Positions 49,122-58,551 of a stretch of 64,000 nt of DNA are shown here, in pieces (the first letter of the stretch is position 1; every line of letters starts with the position of its first letter). Under the pieces are notes generated by a model that made no database searches, was not told where the DNA came from, and saw nothing but the letters and a program-made list of their open reading frames with translations. The stretch comes from PMG-095 sp049324695 (lineage in GTDB: Bacteria; Myxococcota_A; Polyangia; Polyangiales; Polyangiaceae), in contig JBMOMJ010000055.1 in NCBI GenBank assembly GCA_049324695.1, forward strand, positions 124,001 to 188,000, given 5' to 3'. The translations under genes were made by a program, and so were the position numbers.

Positions 49122-49712
49122 TCAGACCTCGTCGTTGGACGGCACCATCGTGACCTTGAGCCTTCGCGTTACGTTGCTGCTTATGCGGCGAGCCGTGAAC
49201 GCGAATCGATAATCGCGGCCGGCAAACATCAGCCCCTCAGACATGAAAAGGACCCTGGGTCCGAAACATCCGCTGGTGCCCCAAGAGCCGCCCCGGTCCT
49301 CGGCCCAGGTGATCGCTACCCACGACGATCCTTGTTTCTCGAAGATGTAGCCGCCTACCAGCGCGTCCGCACACGCCGCGGGGGTCGTGAGATCCGTGTC
49401 GTTGTAAGCTAGCTCAACCCAGCCTTGGTTGACGTGTCCAGGCTCGACGAAGGCCAGACTCAAGTCGTTGACGTCTGCGACGATCGCTCTCCAGCAGCCG
49501 GCGTTACTATAGGTTCGCGTCGTCTCGAAGTTCAGCATGCCAGTTCCGGCCACGTTGGGCTGCACGCTCGCCGCTCCGCAGGCTTGAGAGAGCTCCTCGA
49601 TGGTGGCGCTCACGGGTTCGTTGCCAGGAACTTCACCGGCGCTGCTGCAGCCACTCGCCAGCGCGCAAAGCGCGAGACCCAAGAGGGGGAGAATCTGTTG
49701 CTTGACGTTCAT
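49122..49712 (-). CDS. Hypothetical lipoprotein
   Basis: A protein of 196 residues with a lipoprotein signal (LGLALCALASGCSS). It continues with a beta-rich domain containing five further cysteines and no family I recognise. ATG at 49712 is preferred; the frame extends to 49745. It is convergent with the TPR protein gene. Confidence 0.72.
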   Translation of the reverse strand: MNVKQQILPLLGLALCALASGCSSAGEVPGNEPVSATIEELSQACGAASVQPNVAGTGMLNFETTRTYSNAGCWRAIVADVNDLSLAFVEPGHVNQGWVELAYNDTDLTTPAACADALVGGYIFEKQGSSWVAITWAEDRGGSWGTSGCFGPRVLFMSEGLMFAGRDYRFAFTARRISSNVTRRLKVTMVPSNDEV

Positions 49713-50175
49713 GACACACTGCTCCTTACTTCCGCGCGCGAGCACTCAGGCCAACACCGGAAAGCGCTCGTTCAATCGCGGGTGCCGCCGAGGAGCAATC
49801 GTTGTGCCGTTGGAGTGGGTGTGCGCGAATCTGCGCTTTCGCGCCGGAATGTGCAATTGTTTGCGAGGTGCGATGGGTTGTCCGAACACTCCGACTGCTG
49901 GAGTGGTGTGACCGGTCGACTGCGAGCGACGCGGCGCGCCCTCGAGTGCCTCCCACGCTGGTTCTCACCGCGGCAGCCAGCCGCCAGCGTCACTCCGCTA
50001 AGTGATCGTGGAGCACGCTTGATCCGGACAACGTACGCCGGAGCACAGACGGCTCCGACGTGAGCAGAGTTATGCGCTGCGCTTCGATGAACCTGCCACA
50101 GCCGCGCACTCTTTTTCGCGGCCATGGCGATGGCCTCTCCATGCCAATTTGTTTTGCCCGTATGTATCAGTCCGG
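49713..50175. other. 463-bp intergenic region
   Basis: Divergent spacer between two genes of unknown function. No convincing gene, repeat or regulatory motif seen. Confidence 0.45.
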
Positions 50176-50670
50176 ATGCGTGAGGTGTCGAGTGGCTATT
50201 TCGCAGCGCTAGTTGTTTTGTTGGTTACCTTGTGGGCAGGGCGCGCCGCTGCATGGACACCGCCGGAAGCAATGACGGTGGCGCAGCGCTTCGAAGGGCC
50301 GTGCAAGACAATCAAGCTGCGCGCCATCGCACGCAAAGTTTTCGGTTTTGGAATCGCCAGTCGTGACAACGATCCGCTCTGGGTAGGCCCGCTGCGGGTG
50401 ACCTTGCAATGGCGTGTGGCCTGGAAATGGAACGAGCCATCGCTCGACTCGATGCGCCCGCACGGACTGCGTGGTGGCCCAGTACTGAGCTTTGATATGC
50501 CGTTGGGTCGCTTGCTTTCACTCGAACAGCGAATGGGCTCGTTTCGCTACGTGTACGCGCGCAGCAACTCTGAGCGGCTCGCCAGTGAGGAACTCGCGGA
50601 TCCAAAGGGCGAACACCGTAGCTTGGAAGCCGGGCTGTTCTTGAACGTGCACCTGGCTGGCCTGCTCTGA
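50176..50670 (+). CDS. Hypothetical secreted protein
   Basis: A protein of about 164 residues with a signal peptide (FAALVVLLVTLWAGRAAAW). No known family is recognised in the mature part, which is rich in Arg and Trp. The frame is open from TTG 50149; ATG 50176 gives the better signal peptide. It lies 32 bases before the thiopurine methyltransferase-like gene and may share its transcript. Confidence 0.6.
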   Translation: MREVSSGYFAALVVLLVTLWAGRAAAWTPPEAMTVAQRFEGPCKTIKLRAIARKVFGFGIASRDNDPLWVGPLRVTLQWRVAWKWNEPSLDSMRPHGLRGGPVLSFDMPLGRLLSLEQRMGSFRYVYARSNSERLASEELADPKGEHRSLEAGLFLNVHLAGLL

Positions 50671-50702
50671 GCTAAGCGCGGTAATCGTGGTAGCGTTCGA
50701 AG

Positions 50703-51380
50703 ATGGACGCCAACTACTGGCTCGAGCGTTGGAAAGACGGCCGCATCGGGTTCCATCGCGCGGATGCCAACCCACATTTGGTCGCGCATCACAGGGTTTT
50801 CAACGAAGCCGTGCGTGTGCTCGTTCCCCTGTGTGGCAAATCCGTCGACCTCGAATGGCTGGTCGTACATGGCTACGAAGTAGTTGGAGTCGAGCTGAGC
50901 GAGCTCGCAGCGCAAGCCTTCTTCGGTGAGCGCGGCTTCGCGCCGGAACGCCGTGAGGAGGGCGCTTTCACTCATTACCGGCACGGTGGCGTCACCATCG
51001 TGGTCGGCGACTTCTTTGCTGCCACCAGCCAGGAACTCGGTAACTTCGACGGCGTTTACGATCGCGCCGCCATGATCGCCCTGCCTCGCGATTTGCGCGC
51101 TCGCTACACGCAGCACCTGCGCACGCTCCTCGCGCCCAAAGCCAAGCTTCTACTCGTCACGCTCCACTTCGACGCCGAGAGTGGTCCGCCCTTTTCGGTG
51201 TCTCCTGCCGAAGTCGCTGCAGCGTATCCGGACGCTAAAATCACAAACCTAGCTACCTCGGACGCGAGCAGCGAACTTCCCAACTTACTCGAGGCCGGTG
51301 CGACGTTCGTTCGTGAACACGTTTATGCCGTCGAGTTCGGCGTAGCGCCCACGCACACAGCACGCGGCGCCGCATCGTAG
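50703..51380 (+). CDS. tpm: Thiopurine S-methyltransferase-like protein
   Basis: A 225-residue SAM-dependent methyltransferase of the TPMT family. Seen are the N-terminal NYWLERWKDGRIGFHR signature, VLVPLCGKSVDLEWL (motif I) and YDRAAMIALPRDLR. Bacterial TPMT enzymes S-methylate thiopurines and also methylate selenium and tellurium oxyanions. It lies 8 kb outside the arsenic island and there is no operator palindrome nearby, so a link is not supported. Confidence 0.93.
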   Translation: MDANYWLERWKDGRIGFHRADANPHLVAHHRVFNEAVRVLVPLCGKSVDLEWLVVHGYEVVGVELSELAAQAFFGERGFAPERREEGAFTHYRHGGVTIVVGDFFAATSQELGNFDGVYDRAAMIALPRDLRARYTQHLRTLLAPKAKLLLVTLHFDAESGPPFSVSPAEVAAAYPDAKITNLATSDASSELPNLLEAGATFVREHVYAVEFGVAPTHTARGAAS

Positions 51381-51479
51381 TGCGAGCATGAGCGCTCGAA
51401 GCAGCGACCACCACTTTGCGCGGGCTTCGCCGCTTGCGGCTGGCATCCGACGCCGAAAGCGTTAGGGTAGGCGGGCATC

Positions 51480-51920
51480 ATGAAGGTAGAGGACCTATTC
51501 CCCGAAGTTTTGGATCCGGAACGTGTGGGTGAGTACCCCGTCCTTACGGGTTCCGGTGGCGGCTACGTGTGGGATGCCGTTCTCGAGTATCGCGTCTGGT
51601 GCCATCCTCGCCGCGGCGCGCCAGACGAAGCCGATGGCAACCCCTACTACTACGCGTTCGAAACTTATGCCGACGCGCTCGAGTTTTCGGAAGAGACCGA
51701 AGGCGCCGAGGAACCCATCGCTCTCATTCTCCAGCGCGAGTACATCGCCGAGCCGGAGCCCGGGAAATTCGTGCATGTCAAGGAAGAGCGCATGACGGAG
51801 TGGCCTTGCGAATTCCTGCTTCGCCCGCGCCGCACGGCTCGGACCATTCCAGATTTTCTGGCGCCTGATGCTCCGCCGAATCGCCTCGACATCTTGCGCG
51901 GCACGAACACGCTGAACTGA
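51480..51920 (+). CDS. Conserved hypothetical protein
   Basis: A 146-residue acidic, soluble protein rich in aromatic residues (YVWDAVLEYRVWCHP, NPYYYAFETYADALEFSEE) with no signal peptide. Proteins of this kind are found in many proteobacteria and are sometimes labelled GCN5-family, but no acetyl-CoA motif is visible, so I leave it unnamed. Confidence 0.75.
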   Translation: MKVEDLFPEVLDPERVGEYPVLTGSGGGYVWDAVLEYRVWCHPRRGAPDEADGNPYYYAFETYADALEFSEETEGAEEPIALILQREYIAEPEPGKFVHVKEERMTEWPCEFLLRPRRTARTIPDFLAPDAPPNRLDILRGTNTLN

Positions 51921-51945
51921 AGCGGCGCTTGCCCGCGCGCCAAAG

Positions 51946-52326
51946 TCACTCCGCTACCGGCGCGTTCCGTTGATCAAGAGGTCCATCGAACGTCAACACC
52001 AAACAGATGCGCCCGTCCTCGTCGATCAACCCTGAATCGGAGAACTCGAGCTTGGTGCCATCGCGTCTTTCGAGCACCACGTGATACCGGAACGTCTTCA
52101 CACCCGTGTCGATCACACCAACGTGCATCTCCGGTACCTGTGGATCACTCAAGAACTGAGTGATCAGCTCGGCCATCGCGGCGCGCCCGCGCACCTCCCT
52201 GCTGCGCGAAATCAGTCGGCCATCGCTCGCGAAACACTCCTCGAGCAACTGAGTGCGAACCGCGGCATCTCGCTCGCGGGGGATGCGAACCCACGTCTCC
52301 ACGACACCCTTGACTGCCTTTGCCAT
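51946..52326 (-). CDS. NTF2/SnoaL-like protein
   Basis: A 126-residue protein with an NTF2-like layout: an N-terminal helix (VETWVRIPRERDAAVRTQLLEECF), an ASDGRLIS strand, a helix GRAAMAELITQFL, then antiparallel strands to the end. Small-molecule binding or an isomerase-type role is usual for the fold. It is convergent with the hypothetical gene at 51480 and divergent from the one at 52464. Confidence 0.75.
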   Translation of the reverse strand: MAKAVKGVVETWVRIPRERDAAVRTQLLEECFASDGRLISRSREVRGRAAMAELITQFLSDPQVPEMHVGVIDTGVKTFRYHVVLERRDGTKLEFSDSGLIDEDGRICLVLTFDGPLDQRNAPVAE

Positions 52327-52463
52327 GTGTCAGCGTAGCGTGATGGTATTGCGCTTGCCATTCATGCGGCCGTCGAACCAACGCCGCAAAGGCCGCCAGC
52401 CTTCGCAGACTTGCCCGCCTACCAAGCGTCGGCAAATCGTCGTACCGTTTTCACCCGCGGACG

Positions 52464-52913
52464 ATGGAAGACCTACAGATCGCTAGCCTCATGCTCCACC
52501 TGCTCAAAGGCCTCTCGCTGAGCCTTCTCGAGCGGCGTGGAGAAATTGCGCCCTACTCGTTCCGTCTGGTTGGCGAAGCTTGCGACCCGAAGGTCTTCTT
52601 TCCGCAGGACGCGAAGCCCGATGCTCCTGGTGAAGAGCTCTTCTCCATCGCGGTCGAGTCGCTGAAGGCCGACTCCGCTGCCGAAGACATCATGGGTGTC
52701 GTCGTGTGCACCAGTATGATCTCCGCGGCCGATCCCAATCAAACCGCTTTCGTCGCGCAAATAGAGACCCCGCACATTTCGGCGACATTCATGTGCAAGT
52801 ACACCTTCGACGCCGGCGCGTGGAAAATCGCCGAGCCAGAACCCTTGAAGCAACTCCTCGTCTCCGATGGCATGCGTTGGCATCCTACGAGCCGCCAACG
52901 TCTGCGGCGATAG
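52464..52913 (+). CDS. Hypothetical protein
   Basis: A soluble protein of 149 residues with no family recognised. The N-terminus is a hydrophobic helix (IASLMLHLLKGLSLSLLE) without a signal cleavage site. No conserved catalytic pattern seen. Confidence 0.6.
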   Translation: MEDLQIASLMLHLLKGLSLSLLERRGEIAPYSFRLVGEACDPKVFFPQDAKPDAPGEELFSIAVESLKADSAAEDIMGVVVCTSMISAADPNQTAFVAQIETPHISATFMCKYTFDAGAWKIAEPEPLKQLLVSDGMRWHPTSRQRLRR

Positions 52914-53056
52914 AGGCGCGGCTCGCGACTACGTGAGGAAGCGCGTGACGGCGCTCACCAAGGCGCGGTCGGTAGTACGTTTGTGTATGAAGCCGTTGGC
53001 TCCAAAATTGCCGAAAGACAGCGGCTACACCGTCGAGTTTTGAAGCGCGGCCGCGT

Positions 53057-53512
53057 CTACGCCGAGCCACCGCCCTTGATGGAGCTCAACCAACCGGCGC
53101 CTTGATGAACTGAGAAGCGCGCGAAAGAGGTCGGGCAATCCTGCTTTTCCGACGACCAGACGCAGAAGCCGACGTCGACATCTTCGAAGTAGAAGAACAG
53201 GGCCACCCCGTCGCCCCAAAAAGTGAAGCCGTGACACATTAGGTGCTCCTCCAGGCGCAGTACCAACGGAGCGCCGACCCTACCTTGCGGAGCGATTTGC
53301 CGCAGGACCGCTGCGAGCACCTGGACGAGCTGTATGCGCTTGGCTGGCTTACTGGCGTCCATGAACGCGGAGTCAACGCAAAAGCCAGCTTCAAAGTAGT
53401 CCGCGATTTCCGCGAGATCCTTCGCGTTGCGTAGCAGCTCACGAAGCCGCGCGACCCTGTCGTGGAGAGCGGAATCCGGTTTGGGCATCGACGTAGCAGT
53501 CATCGTCATCAT
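53057..53512 (-). CDS. Hypothetical protein
   Basis: About 151 residues from an ATG cluster at 53512-53503; the frame is open further to 53905 but the extra part is Arg/Ser-rich and crosses the 48-bp tandem repeat. The protein has a helical first half and an aromatic strand region (FTFWGDGVALFFYFEDVDVGFCVW). No family recognised. Confidence 0.6.
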   Translation of the reverse strand: MMTMTATSMPKPDSALHDRVARLRELLRNAKDLAEIADYFEAGFCVDSAFMDASKPAKRIQLVQVLAAVLRQIAPQGRVGAPLVLRLEEHLMCHGFTFWGDGVALFFYFEDVDVGFCVWSSEKQDCPTSFARFSVHQGAGWLSSIKGGGSA

Positions 53513-53561
53513 CCTGTGGTTGGAGCGGGGCGATGGAGCCGCGCCGCTGCCCCATTCATCG

Positions 53562-53657
53562 GTCCGTGCAGCGCCCAGTTGCTCAAAAAGTACGGCCCTG
53601 CTCGTCATCGTCCGTGCAGCGCCCAGTTGCGCAAAAAGTACGGCCCTGCTCGTGACC
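53562..53657. repeat. 48-bp direct tandem repeat, two copies
   Basis: The unit GTCCGTGCAGCGCCCAGTTG... occurs at 53562-53609 and 53610-53657 with only a few mismatches. It lies in the divergent gap between the hypothetical gene (start 53512) and the small membrane protein (start 53714). Confidence 0.8.
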
Positions 53658-53713
53658 GAATCCTGACCGCATTCTGACCGTCGGTTCGTTTCGGTCGGGC
53701 TACGGTCGAAGCC

Positions 53714-54079
53714 ATGGATACGGAACGGTTGCTCGTAGTTTGTGGGACCATCTTGCTCGCGGCGGCTGCACTGCTCGGGTATGTGCAGCATTGGCATCGG
53801 CAGCGACCTACTGAGTTCGCACGCTGGCGCGTGGTCCATGCGGGCGGTACGGCGGGCGCGGTGCAACTCATCGGCCTGGCCGCCGTTTGGAGATACTTCG
53901 AACACGGTGTGTCGAGCACGCTGCTAGCGATTGGCGTCACCGCAGCGACTTTCGCCTTCTTCCTGGGCCCACTCGCCGCCGCGCTGAATTGGCCAAAAAT
54001 GGCGCGCTCGCTGCTCGCGGTCGGAGCAGCTGTCGCGCTGCCGGCGTATGTTGCGTTGCCGCTCGTGCTCTTCTTGTGA
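53714..54079 (+). CDS. Small membrane protein
   Basis: A 121-residue protein with four hydrophobic segments (VVCGTILLAAAALLGY, GTAGAVQLIGLAAVW, LLAIGVTAATFAFFLGPLAAAL, LLAVGAAVALPAYVALPLVLFL). No family assigned. It is convergent with the polytopic protein gene at 54127. Confidence 0.72.
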   Translation: MDTERLLVVCGTILLAAAALLGYVQHWHRQRPTEFARWRVVHAGGTAGAVQLIGLAAVWRYFEHGVSSTLLAIGVTAATFAFFLGPLAAALNWPKMARSLLAVGAAVALPAYVALPLVLFL

Positions 54080-54126
54080 CGAGCGGGGCTTTCGTCCCGG
54101 TGCTTTGCTGATTTGGATTGGGGTAG

Positions 54127-55911
54127 TTACATGCCCATTGGGCCGCGTTCGTAGGGGACGTCGACGCTTTGTCCCGTAGACGGCGTGTCCAACAATTGAA
54201 GCTTCCCATCGAACCAGATCAGGAAGCAAACGTTCATGCTTTCGAGATCGCGCGGAAGCTCGAAGCTTGCGCGAGTGAAGACGCCAGTGTCAGTGGCTTT
54301 GGCAGTGACGGTGAGCTCTTCGGTGCGCACTTTGTAGCCTGGGAGCAGGGGATTGTTGGGTGCGCGATAGAGTTCTTCGAAGGAGTTTCGCTGACGCGGC
54401 GCGCCGAGTACTTCGAGCTCGAAGGCGTTGGGTGCCGTTCGGTGCAGGCGCTGGAGCTGCGGGGCCATGGAGAGCACGCGGAAAGCTTCGGCGTGAGCTT
54501 GTTGTTCGGTGTGGAAGCGCAGCGCGGGGGCTGTCGAGAGAGCGAGAATCGGGTCCGCTGCGGTGAGCAGATAGAGGAAGCCGCTCTTCTTGCAAGTGCC
54601 AAGGTTGGCTTCGAGCGCCAGCTGGCGTTGCGCTTCGGCGAAGTGTCGGAACTGGAACGCGGTGCCGACACGCAACAACGGCGAAATGCCGAAGCTGGTG
54701 AGCAGGATCACAGACAAGGGCAAAAACCACGCTTTGGAAAGCGGCGAGGCGCCACGCAAGCGCGCGCCGTGAATTCGGTTCCAGATCGCGTCGAGAGTGC
54801 TGCCAATCACCGCGGCGGCAGCAAACATCGGGAGCGGCAAGACGCGCCCGGTGACCACCGCACCAACCAGCGCCGGCGAGCCGAGCAGCGCACCGAGACC
54901 GAGCCAGTACACGTTTTTGCGCGGCGCGGCGGGAAGCTCCTCACGCAGCGTGTAGAGCAGAGTCGTGAAGCCGAGCAGTGCGCCGACGCCGAGAGCCACG
55001 AACACCGAGCTGGCTCCGGGCACGAAGTTTGCGACGGCGGAAGGCAGGCCGAGCAGCAACTCGACGGACAGCGTGGGCACGCCGACCAAAGCGGCGCCCA
55101 GGTAACGCAGTGGGGCGTCGAAGGGCGAAACGTAAAAACTGCTACCGCGAGCGCCGTAACCGAGCGCCGCGTACACACCCAAGTACACGCCACACACGGC
55201 TGCGTGAGGTAGAGCACCGAAAGCTCCGCGGCGTATACCGCGTGTTCCCAGTTCGTACGCTACGAGCAGTGCGCCACCCACCAACCCCGATTCGCTCGCG
55301 AGCAAACTCGATGCAAGCAATGCCGGGCTGAGCGCTCTGCCGAAGCGCCAACCGTCCTCGCGAAAGCGCGCCCAAGCGAGCAGCGCGGCGACTGCGAGCG
55401 TCGCGGACACCAATGTGTGTCGCGAAGCTAGCCAGGCTGTCGGCACTGCGTGCACTCCCGACAGCGCGAACACGAAGGCAGCGGCTCGAGCCGCGCGAGG
55501 CGTGAGCCACCGCGCGTAGAGCTTTGCCGCCAGCAAGGCCAATGCTGCCATCCACAGCATCGAATGCAGGTGAGCGGCGAGCGCCCAGCGACCGAAGAGA
55601 AAGTGATCGAGCGCAAGCAGTAGGCTCGAAATCGGTCGAAAGAAGCGCAGGGACAGTTCTGGATTCGTGAACCACGGCAGCATGCCGCGTTCGATCATCT
55701 TGGACGTGGGTAGCGATGGCGGCGTGAAATCGTAGAGACCTAGCCAGCCGGGCTCGAAGCCTGCCACCTGTCCATCGAGTGCCAGGCGGTGCACCAAATC
55801 GTCGTTCGAGAAACCGACGAAGAGGACGGGGATGGAAACAGCTGCTCCGACCAGCGCCGCCCACGACCCGAGGCGGCCGTATGCGTTTGCGCCTTTCTCC
55901 GCGTCGCCCAA
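54127..55911 (-). CDS. Polytopic membrane protein with C-terminal soluble domain
   Basis: A 594-residue protein with about ten to twelve hydrophobic segments in the first 420 residues, then a soluble domain of about 170. The N-terminal loop (NDDLVHRLALDG, FRPISSLLLALDHFLFG) is like those of membrane glycosyltransferase-like proteins of the GT-C/PMT type, but the acidic DD/DE catalytic pattern is not convincing. Function unassigned. Confidence 0.75.
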   Translation of the reverse strand: MGDAEKGANAYGRLGSWAALVGAAVSIPVLFVGFSNDDLVHRLALDGQVAGFEPGWLGLYDFTPPSLPTSKMIERGMLPWFTNPELSLRFFRPISSLLLALDHFLFGRWALAAHLHSMLWMAALALLAAKLYARWLTPRAARAAAFVFALSGVHAVPTAWLASRHTLVSATLAVAALLAWARFREDGWRFGRALSPALLASSLLASESGLVGGALLVAYELGTRGIRRGAFGALPHAAVCGVYLGVYAALGYGARGSSFYVSPFDAPLRYLGAALVGVPTLSVELLLGLPSAVANFVPGASSVFVALGVGALLGFTTLLYTLREELPAAPRKNVYWLGLGALLGSPALVGAVVTGRVLPLPMFAAAAVIGSTLDAIWNRIHGARLRGASPLSKAWFLPLSVILLTSFGISPLLRVGTAFQFRHFAEAQRQLALEANLGTCKKSGFLYLLTAADPILALSTAPALRFHTEQQAHAEAFRVLSMAPQLQRLHRTAPNAFELEVLGAPRQRNSFEELYRAPNNPLLPGYKVRTEELTVTAKATDTGVFTRASFELPRDLESMNVCFLIWFDGKLQLLDTPSTGQSVDVPYERGPMGM

Positions 55912-56220
55912 AACAACCTCCTTCGGAAGAGTCGCCGCACCGTAGGAAAACTTTCACCGGGCGGCTACCGAATGGGGATCCCCCTCTATTGGTGCAACAA
56001 GGCGAGCCCTGTCGCTTAGCGAAGCGGAGGAGCCTCGAGAGGTCAGGCGACCGATTCGCCCAGCCCGGAGCCGTCCAGCCGGGTGATACCGAAGAGCGAG
56101 CACGCGTGTGCAGTGAGGCATTCAGGTGGGCTGTGGCGCTCTTGTCCTTCGTCCTCGAAAGCAATGGTGGCAAGGCGGATACAACCCAGCTAAGTTGTAC
56201 CATTGGGCAGGCAGACCTGA
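55912..56220. other. 309-bp intergenic region
   Basis: Divergent gap. No gene, repeat or clear operator recognised; short frames here overlap in antisense. Confidence 0.45.
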
Positions 56221-56706
56221 ATGGTTCAGACATTGATCCCCTCGCACATTCAGGAGTTCATGCTGGGGCGCGTGAAGACCCATGAGGAGCTGCGCGTTCT
56301 CGTGACTTTGCTGAAGAATCATGAGGGTAACGCGATTACGTGCACAGCGCTCGCGTCAGAGCTGAACGAGTTCCAGCCCAGGGTAGAGGAAGCACTTGCC
56401 GCGCTGATCGAGGCGGATCTGATCGTGCGCGTGGGCGATCCAGCGGACCGCTACGCATATGCCCCAGCGCGCCCTGAGCTGGACGCCCACGCACGCTTCG
56501 TGGGCACCCTGCACGAACGTCATCACGTCGAGCTTGTTTGGGTTCTTGCCGAAAATGCAATCACGCGCCTACGCCGCGCGGCGCGGCTCGCATGCTTGCT
56601 CGACATTTCTGCCGAGGTGCGGCACGCGCTGTTTCGTTTTCATCGTCGCGAGCGTGAGTTGCTCGACCAGCGCCTTTCGAATCGGAGCGCGCCGAGCGCC
56701 GCTTGA
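56221..56706 (+). CDS. Winged-helix-like hypothetical protein
   Basis: A 161-residue protein whose first 85 residues look like a winged helix: IQEFMLGRVKTHEELRVLVTLL, TCTALASELNEFQPRVEEALAALIEADLIVRV, then DRYAYAPARPE. The second half is helical. It is clearly related to the protein encoded at 56867, so the two are tandem paralogues. A regulatory or DNA-binding role is likely; the target is unknown. Confidence 0.72.
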   Translation: MVQTLIPSHIQEFMLGRVKTHEELRVLVTLLKNHEGNAITCTALASELNEFQPRVEEALAALIEADLIVRVGDPADRYAYAPARPELDAHARFVGTLHERHHVELVWVLAENAITRLRRAARLACLLDISAEVRHALFRFHRRERELLDQRLSNRSAPSAA

Positions 56707-56866
56707 TGGCGTCCTCAAAGGACGCCGATGCGCAGCGTCGCTGGAGTGAGGCGTCTTGGTGTCTTGGTAACTACTTATCGATTTGGAAAAACCTTCCCGA
56801 GCGATGTGGAATCGCTGGTACTCTCCCTAGCGGAAGAGGCTCAGTCGAAGCACTGCGCGGTCTCAC

Positions 56867-57262
56867 GTGTCCCAGCAACTGTCGGCGGATTTAGCGGAGT
56901 TCATGTTCGAGCGCATTGCGACGCACGAACAACTGCAAGCTCTACTCTGGTTATCAGCAAACCGAGGTACGTCCATGACACCCGCTGCACTCGCGAAGGT
57001 CACAGGTATTTCGAGCGAAACCCTCGGCGAGGCGTTGGAAGCGTTGGTGCATGCCGATCTCGTCACGCCCGACGCCAGGCAAGCCGAACGCTACTCCTAT
57101 GCTCCAGCCGAGCCGGAGGCTGACCAATACGTTCGTCTGATCGCGGATCTCTACGACTCGCAGCGCGCCGATGTGTTGCGAGCGCTGGCCGACAACTCCG
57201 TCAAGCGCTTGCGTCACGCAACCTTCCAAGCGTTTGGTCAGCAGTTTCGCCTCAAGGTGTGA
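56867..57262 (+). CDS. Winged-helix-like hypothetical protein, paralogue of the preceding
   Basis: A 131-residue protein with a GTG start. It shares with its neighbour the pattern AEFMFERIATHEQLQALLWL, TPAALAKVTG, EALEALVHADLVTPD, and RYSYAPAEPE, then a shorter helical end with RLRHA. The two lie 160 bases apart in the same direction, consistent with duplication. Confidence 0.72.
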   Translation: MSQQLSADLAEFMFERIATHEQLQALLWLSANRGTSMTPAALAKVTGISSETLGEALEALVHADLVTPDARQAERYSYAPAEPEADQYVRLIADLYDSQRADVLRALADNSVKRLRHATFQAFGQQFRLKV

Positions 57263-57275
57263 GCTTTAGCGCAAG

Positions 57276-58484
57276 TCAGCGAATGCGCGCAACGCCGTGG
57301 ATGAATCCGGGCGCGCGCAGGCGTGGCTGGGGGCCGCCCGGTGCTGTCAGTTCAATCACCGTGGTCTGCGAGTAGTTATCGCTGGTTTCGGTGCCGTAGA
57401 CGCGACCGTCGACTTGGAACCAGAAAACATCCGAAGTCGAAGGCGCGAGACTGGCGACGAGTACCGCTTCCGGTTGAGTGACGTCCCAACGCCACCAGCG
57501 CCACGCGGGTTGGCCGGTGATGTCCCAAGTGGCGTCTTGGTTCGTCACGGTGGCGAGCTCTTCGTCGAGCACGCGCAAGAACATGGCGCTTCCACCTGCT
57601 GGTACGGGTTCGCCGGCGACACGGCCAGCGGTGAGCTCCGCGAGTTTGGGCGCGAAATCAGCGTCGAAACCGCTGCTACCTGCGTTGACACGCAGAGCGC
57701 ACGGCTGCGTCGTCAGCCTGCCCAACTGGTGTGCAGCACCCGCCAGTGCCGAGCTCACGAAATAGGCGTCGCCAGACTCCGTCACCACTCCGGTGGTAAT
57801 ACCGCCACAGCGAGCGTCGACATCGAAGCGCTCGACCTGGTCGTTTTTGGTATCGAGCACGACGAGCCCAGTTTCGCCGAGCACCGAGTCCGTGGACTCC
57901 CAATCGAACCACCCGACGCTGAAGAGGAGCTGGCCAGCGCGCAGTAGTGGAGTGTACCCGTACAGCGAAAGGTAGCCGTCGCGCGCCGTTTGCGGGAGCG
58001 GCACCGTGCCTTCGAGTTTCATCGTGCTTGGGTTGATCACCACGAGCTGATTGCCCGCGCGATCTGGGTAGTACATCTTCGTCGGCGAAACGACGTACAG
58101 CGTGTCCCACAGCGACTGAACGCCGTAGGGCCGTAGGCTGATCTTCTCGCGCGGTTGCAAGCGACCATCGTCAGTGAGGGCGTAACGAGTGATGGTCGGA
58201 TCTTCACCAGCACCGACAGCGAACCAGCCAACGTCTGGTACCGCGTAGAGCTTGGCCGCTCCGGATACTTCCAGCGCTCGGCTCGGATCGATCTCGCTGG
58301 TCTCCTCCAGCGAAGAGACCACGTGAAAGTACGAGGTGGTGAGGGTGTCATTGAACACGCGTGTGCCGACGAGATACGCAGGGCCCGTGCCGATGGTGGA
58401 CGTCCCCTGATTCGAGTCGCTGCACGCGACGGTTTGGGCCGCGCTGAGAGCGAGCGCAGCAGCGAGGTTCTTGGTGCTATTCAT
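57276..58484 (-). CDS. DUF4374/MxcI-like lipoprotein
   Basis: A 402-residue lipoprotein with the signal ending TVACSDS, then a beta-propeller-like body (repeats such as YLVGTRVFNDTLTTSYFHVV, GNQLVVINPSTMKLEGTVPLP). Proteins of this kind accompany TonB-dependent receptors; in myxobacteria a neighbour of the myxochelin receptor (MxcI) is of this type. It lies 67 bases downstream of the receptor gene on the same strand, so the two probably form an iron-uptake operon. The family name is from memory of such neighbours. Confidence 0.75.
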   Translation of the reverse strand: MNSTKNLAAALALSAAQTVACSDSNQGTSTIGTGPAYLVGTRVFNDTLTTSYFHVVSSLEETSEIDPSRALEVSGAAKLYAVPDVGWFAVGAGEDPTITRYALTDDGRLQPREKISLRPYGVQSLWDTLYVVSPTKMYYPDRAGNQLVVINPSTMKLEGTVPLPQTARDGYLSLYGYTPLLRAGQLLFSVGWFDWESTDSVLGETGLVVLDTKNDQVERFDVDARCGGITTGVVTESGDAYFVSSALAGAAHQLGRLTTQPCALRVNAGSSGFDADFAPKLAELTAGRVAGEPVPAGGSAMFLRVLDEELATVTNQDATWDITGQPAWRWWRWDVTQPEAVLVASLAPSTSDVFWFQVDGRVYGTETSDNYSQTTVIELTAPGGPQPRLRAPGFIHGVARIR

Positions 58485-58551
58485 GGTCTGATCTCCTTGA
58501 TTCAGTCGAGCTTCAGCGCACTCGGCGCGCGCTTGGCGGTTTGCGTCGCAT

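Noticed and set aside
53562..53657. Possible CRISPR-like array
   Set aside because: Only two adjacent units with no spacer and no cas genes nearby.
54169..55212. 347-codon plus-strand frame inside the polytopic membrane protein gene
   Set aside because: Product is Arg/Glu/Gln-rich without membrane segments or known motifs; the minus-strand frame has consistent TM helices.
55142..56233. 363-codon minus-strand frame overlapping the membrane protein start
   Set aside because: Out of frame with the membrane protein, Arg/Ser-rich, no domain and no ribosome-binding site.
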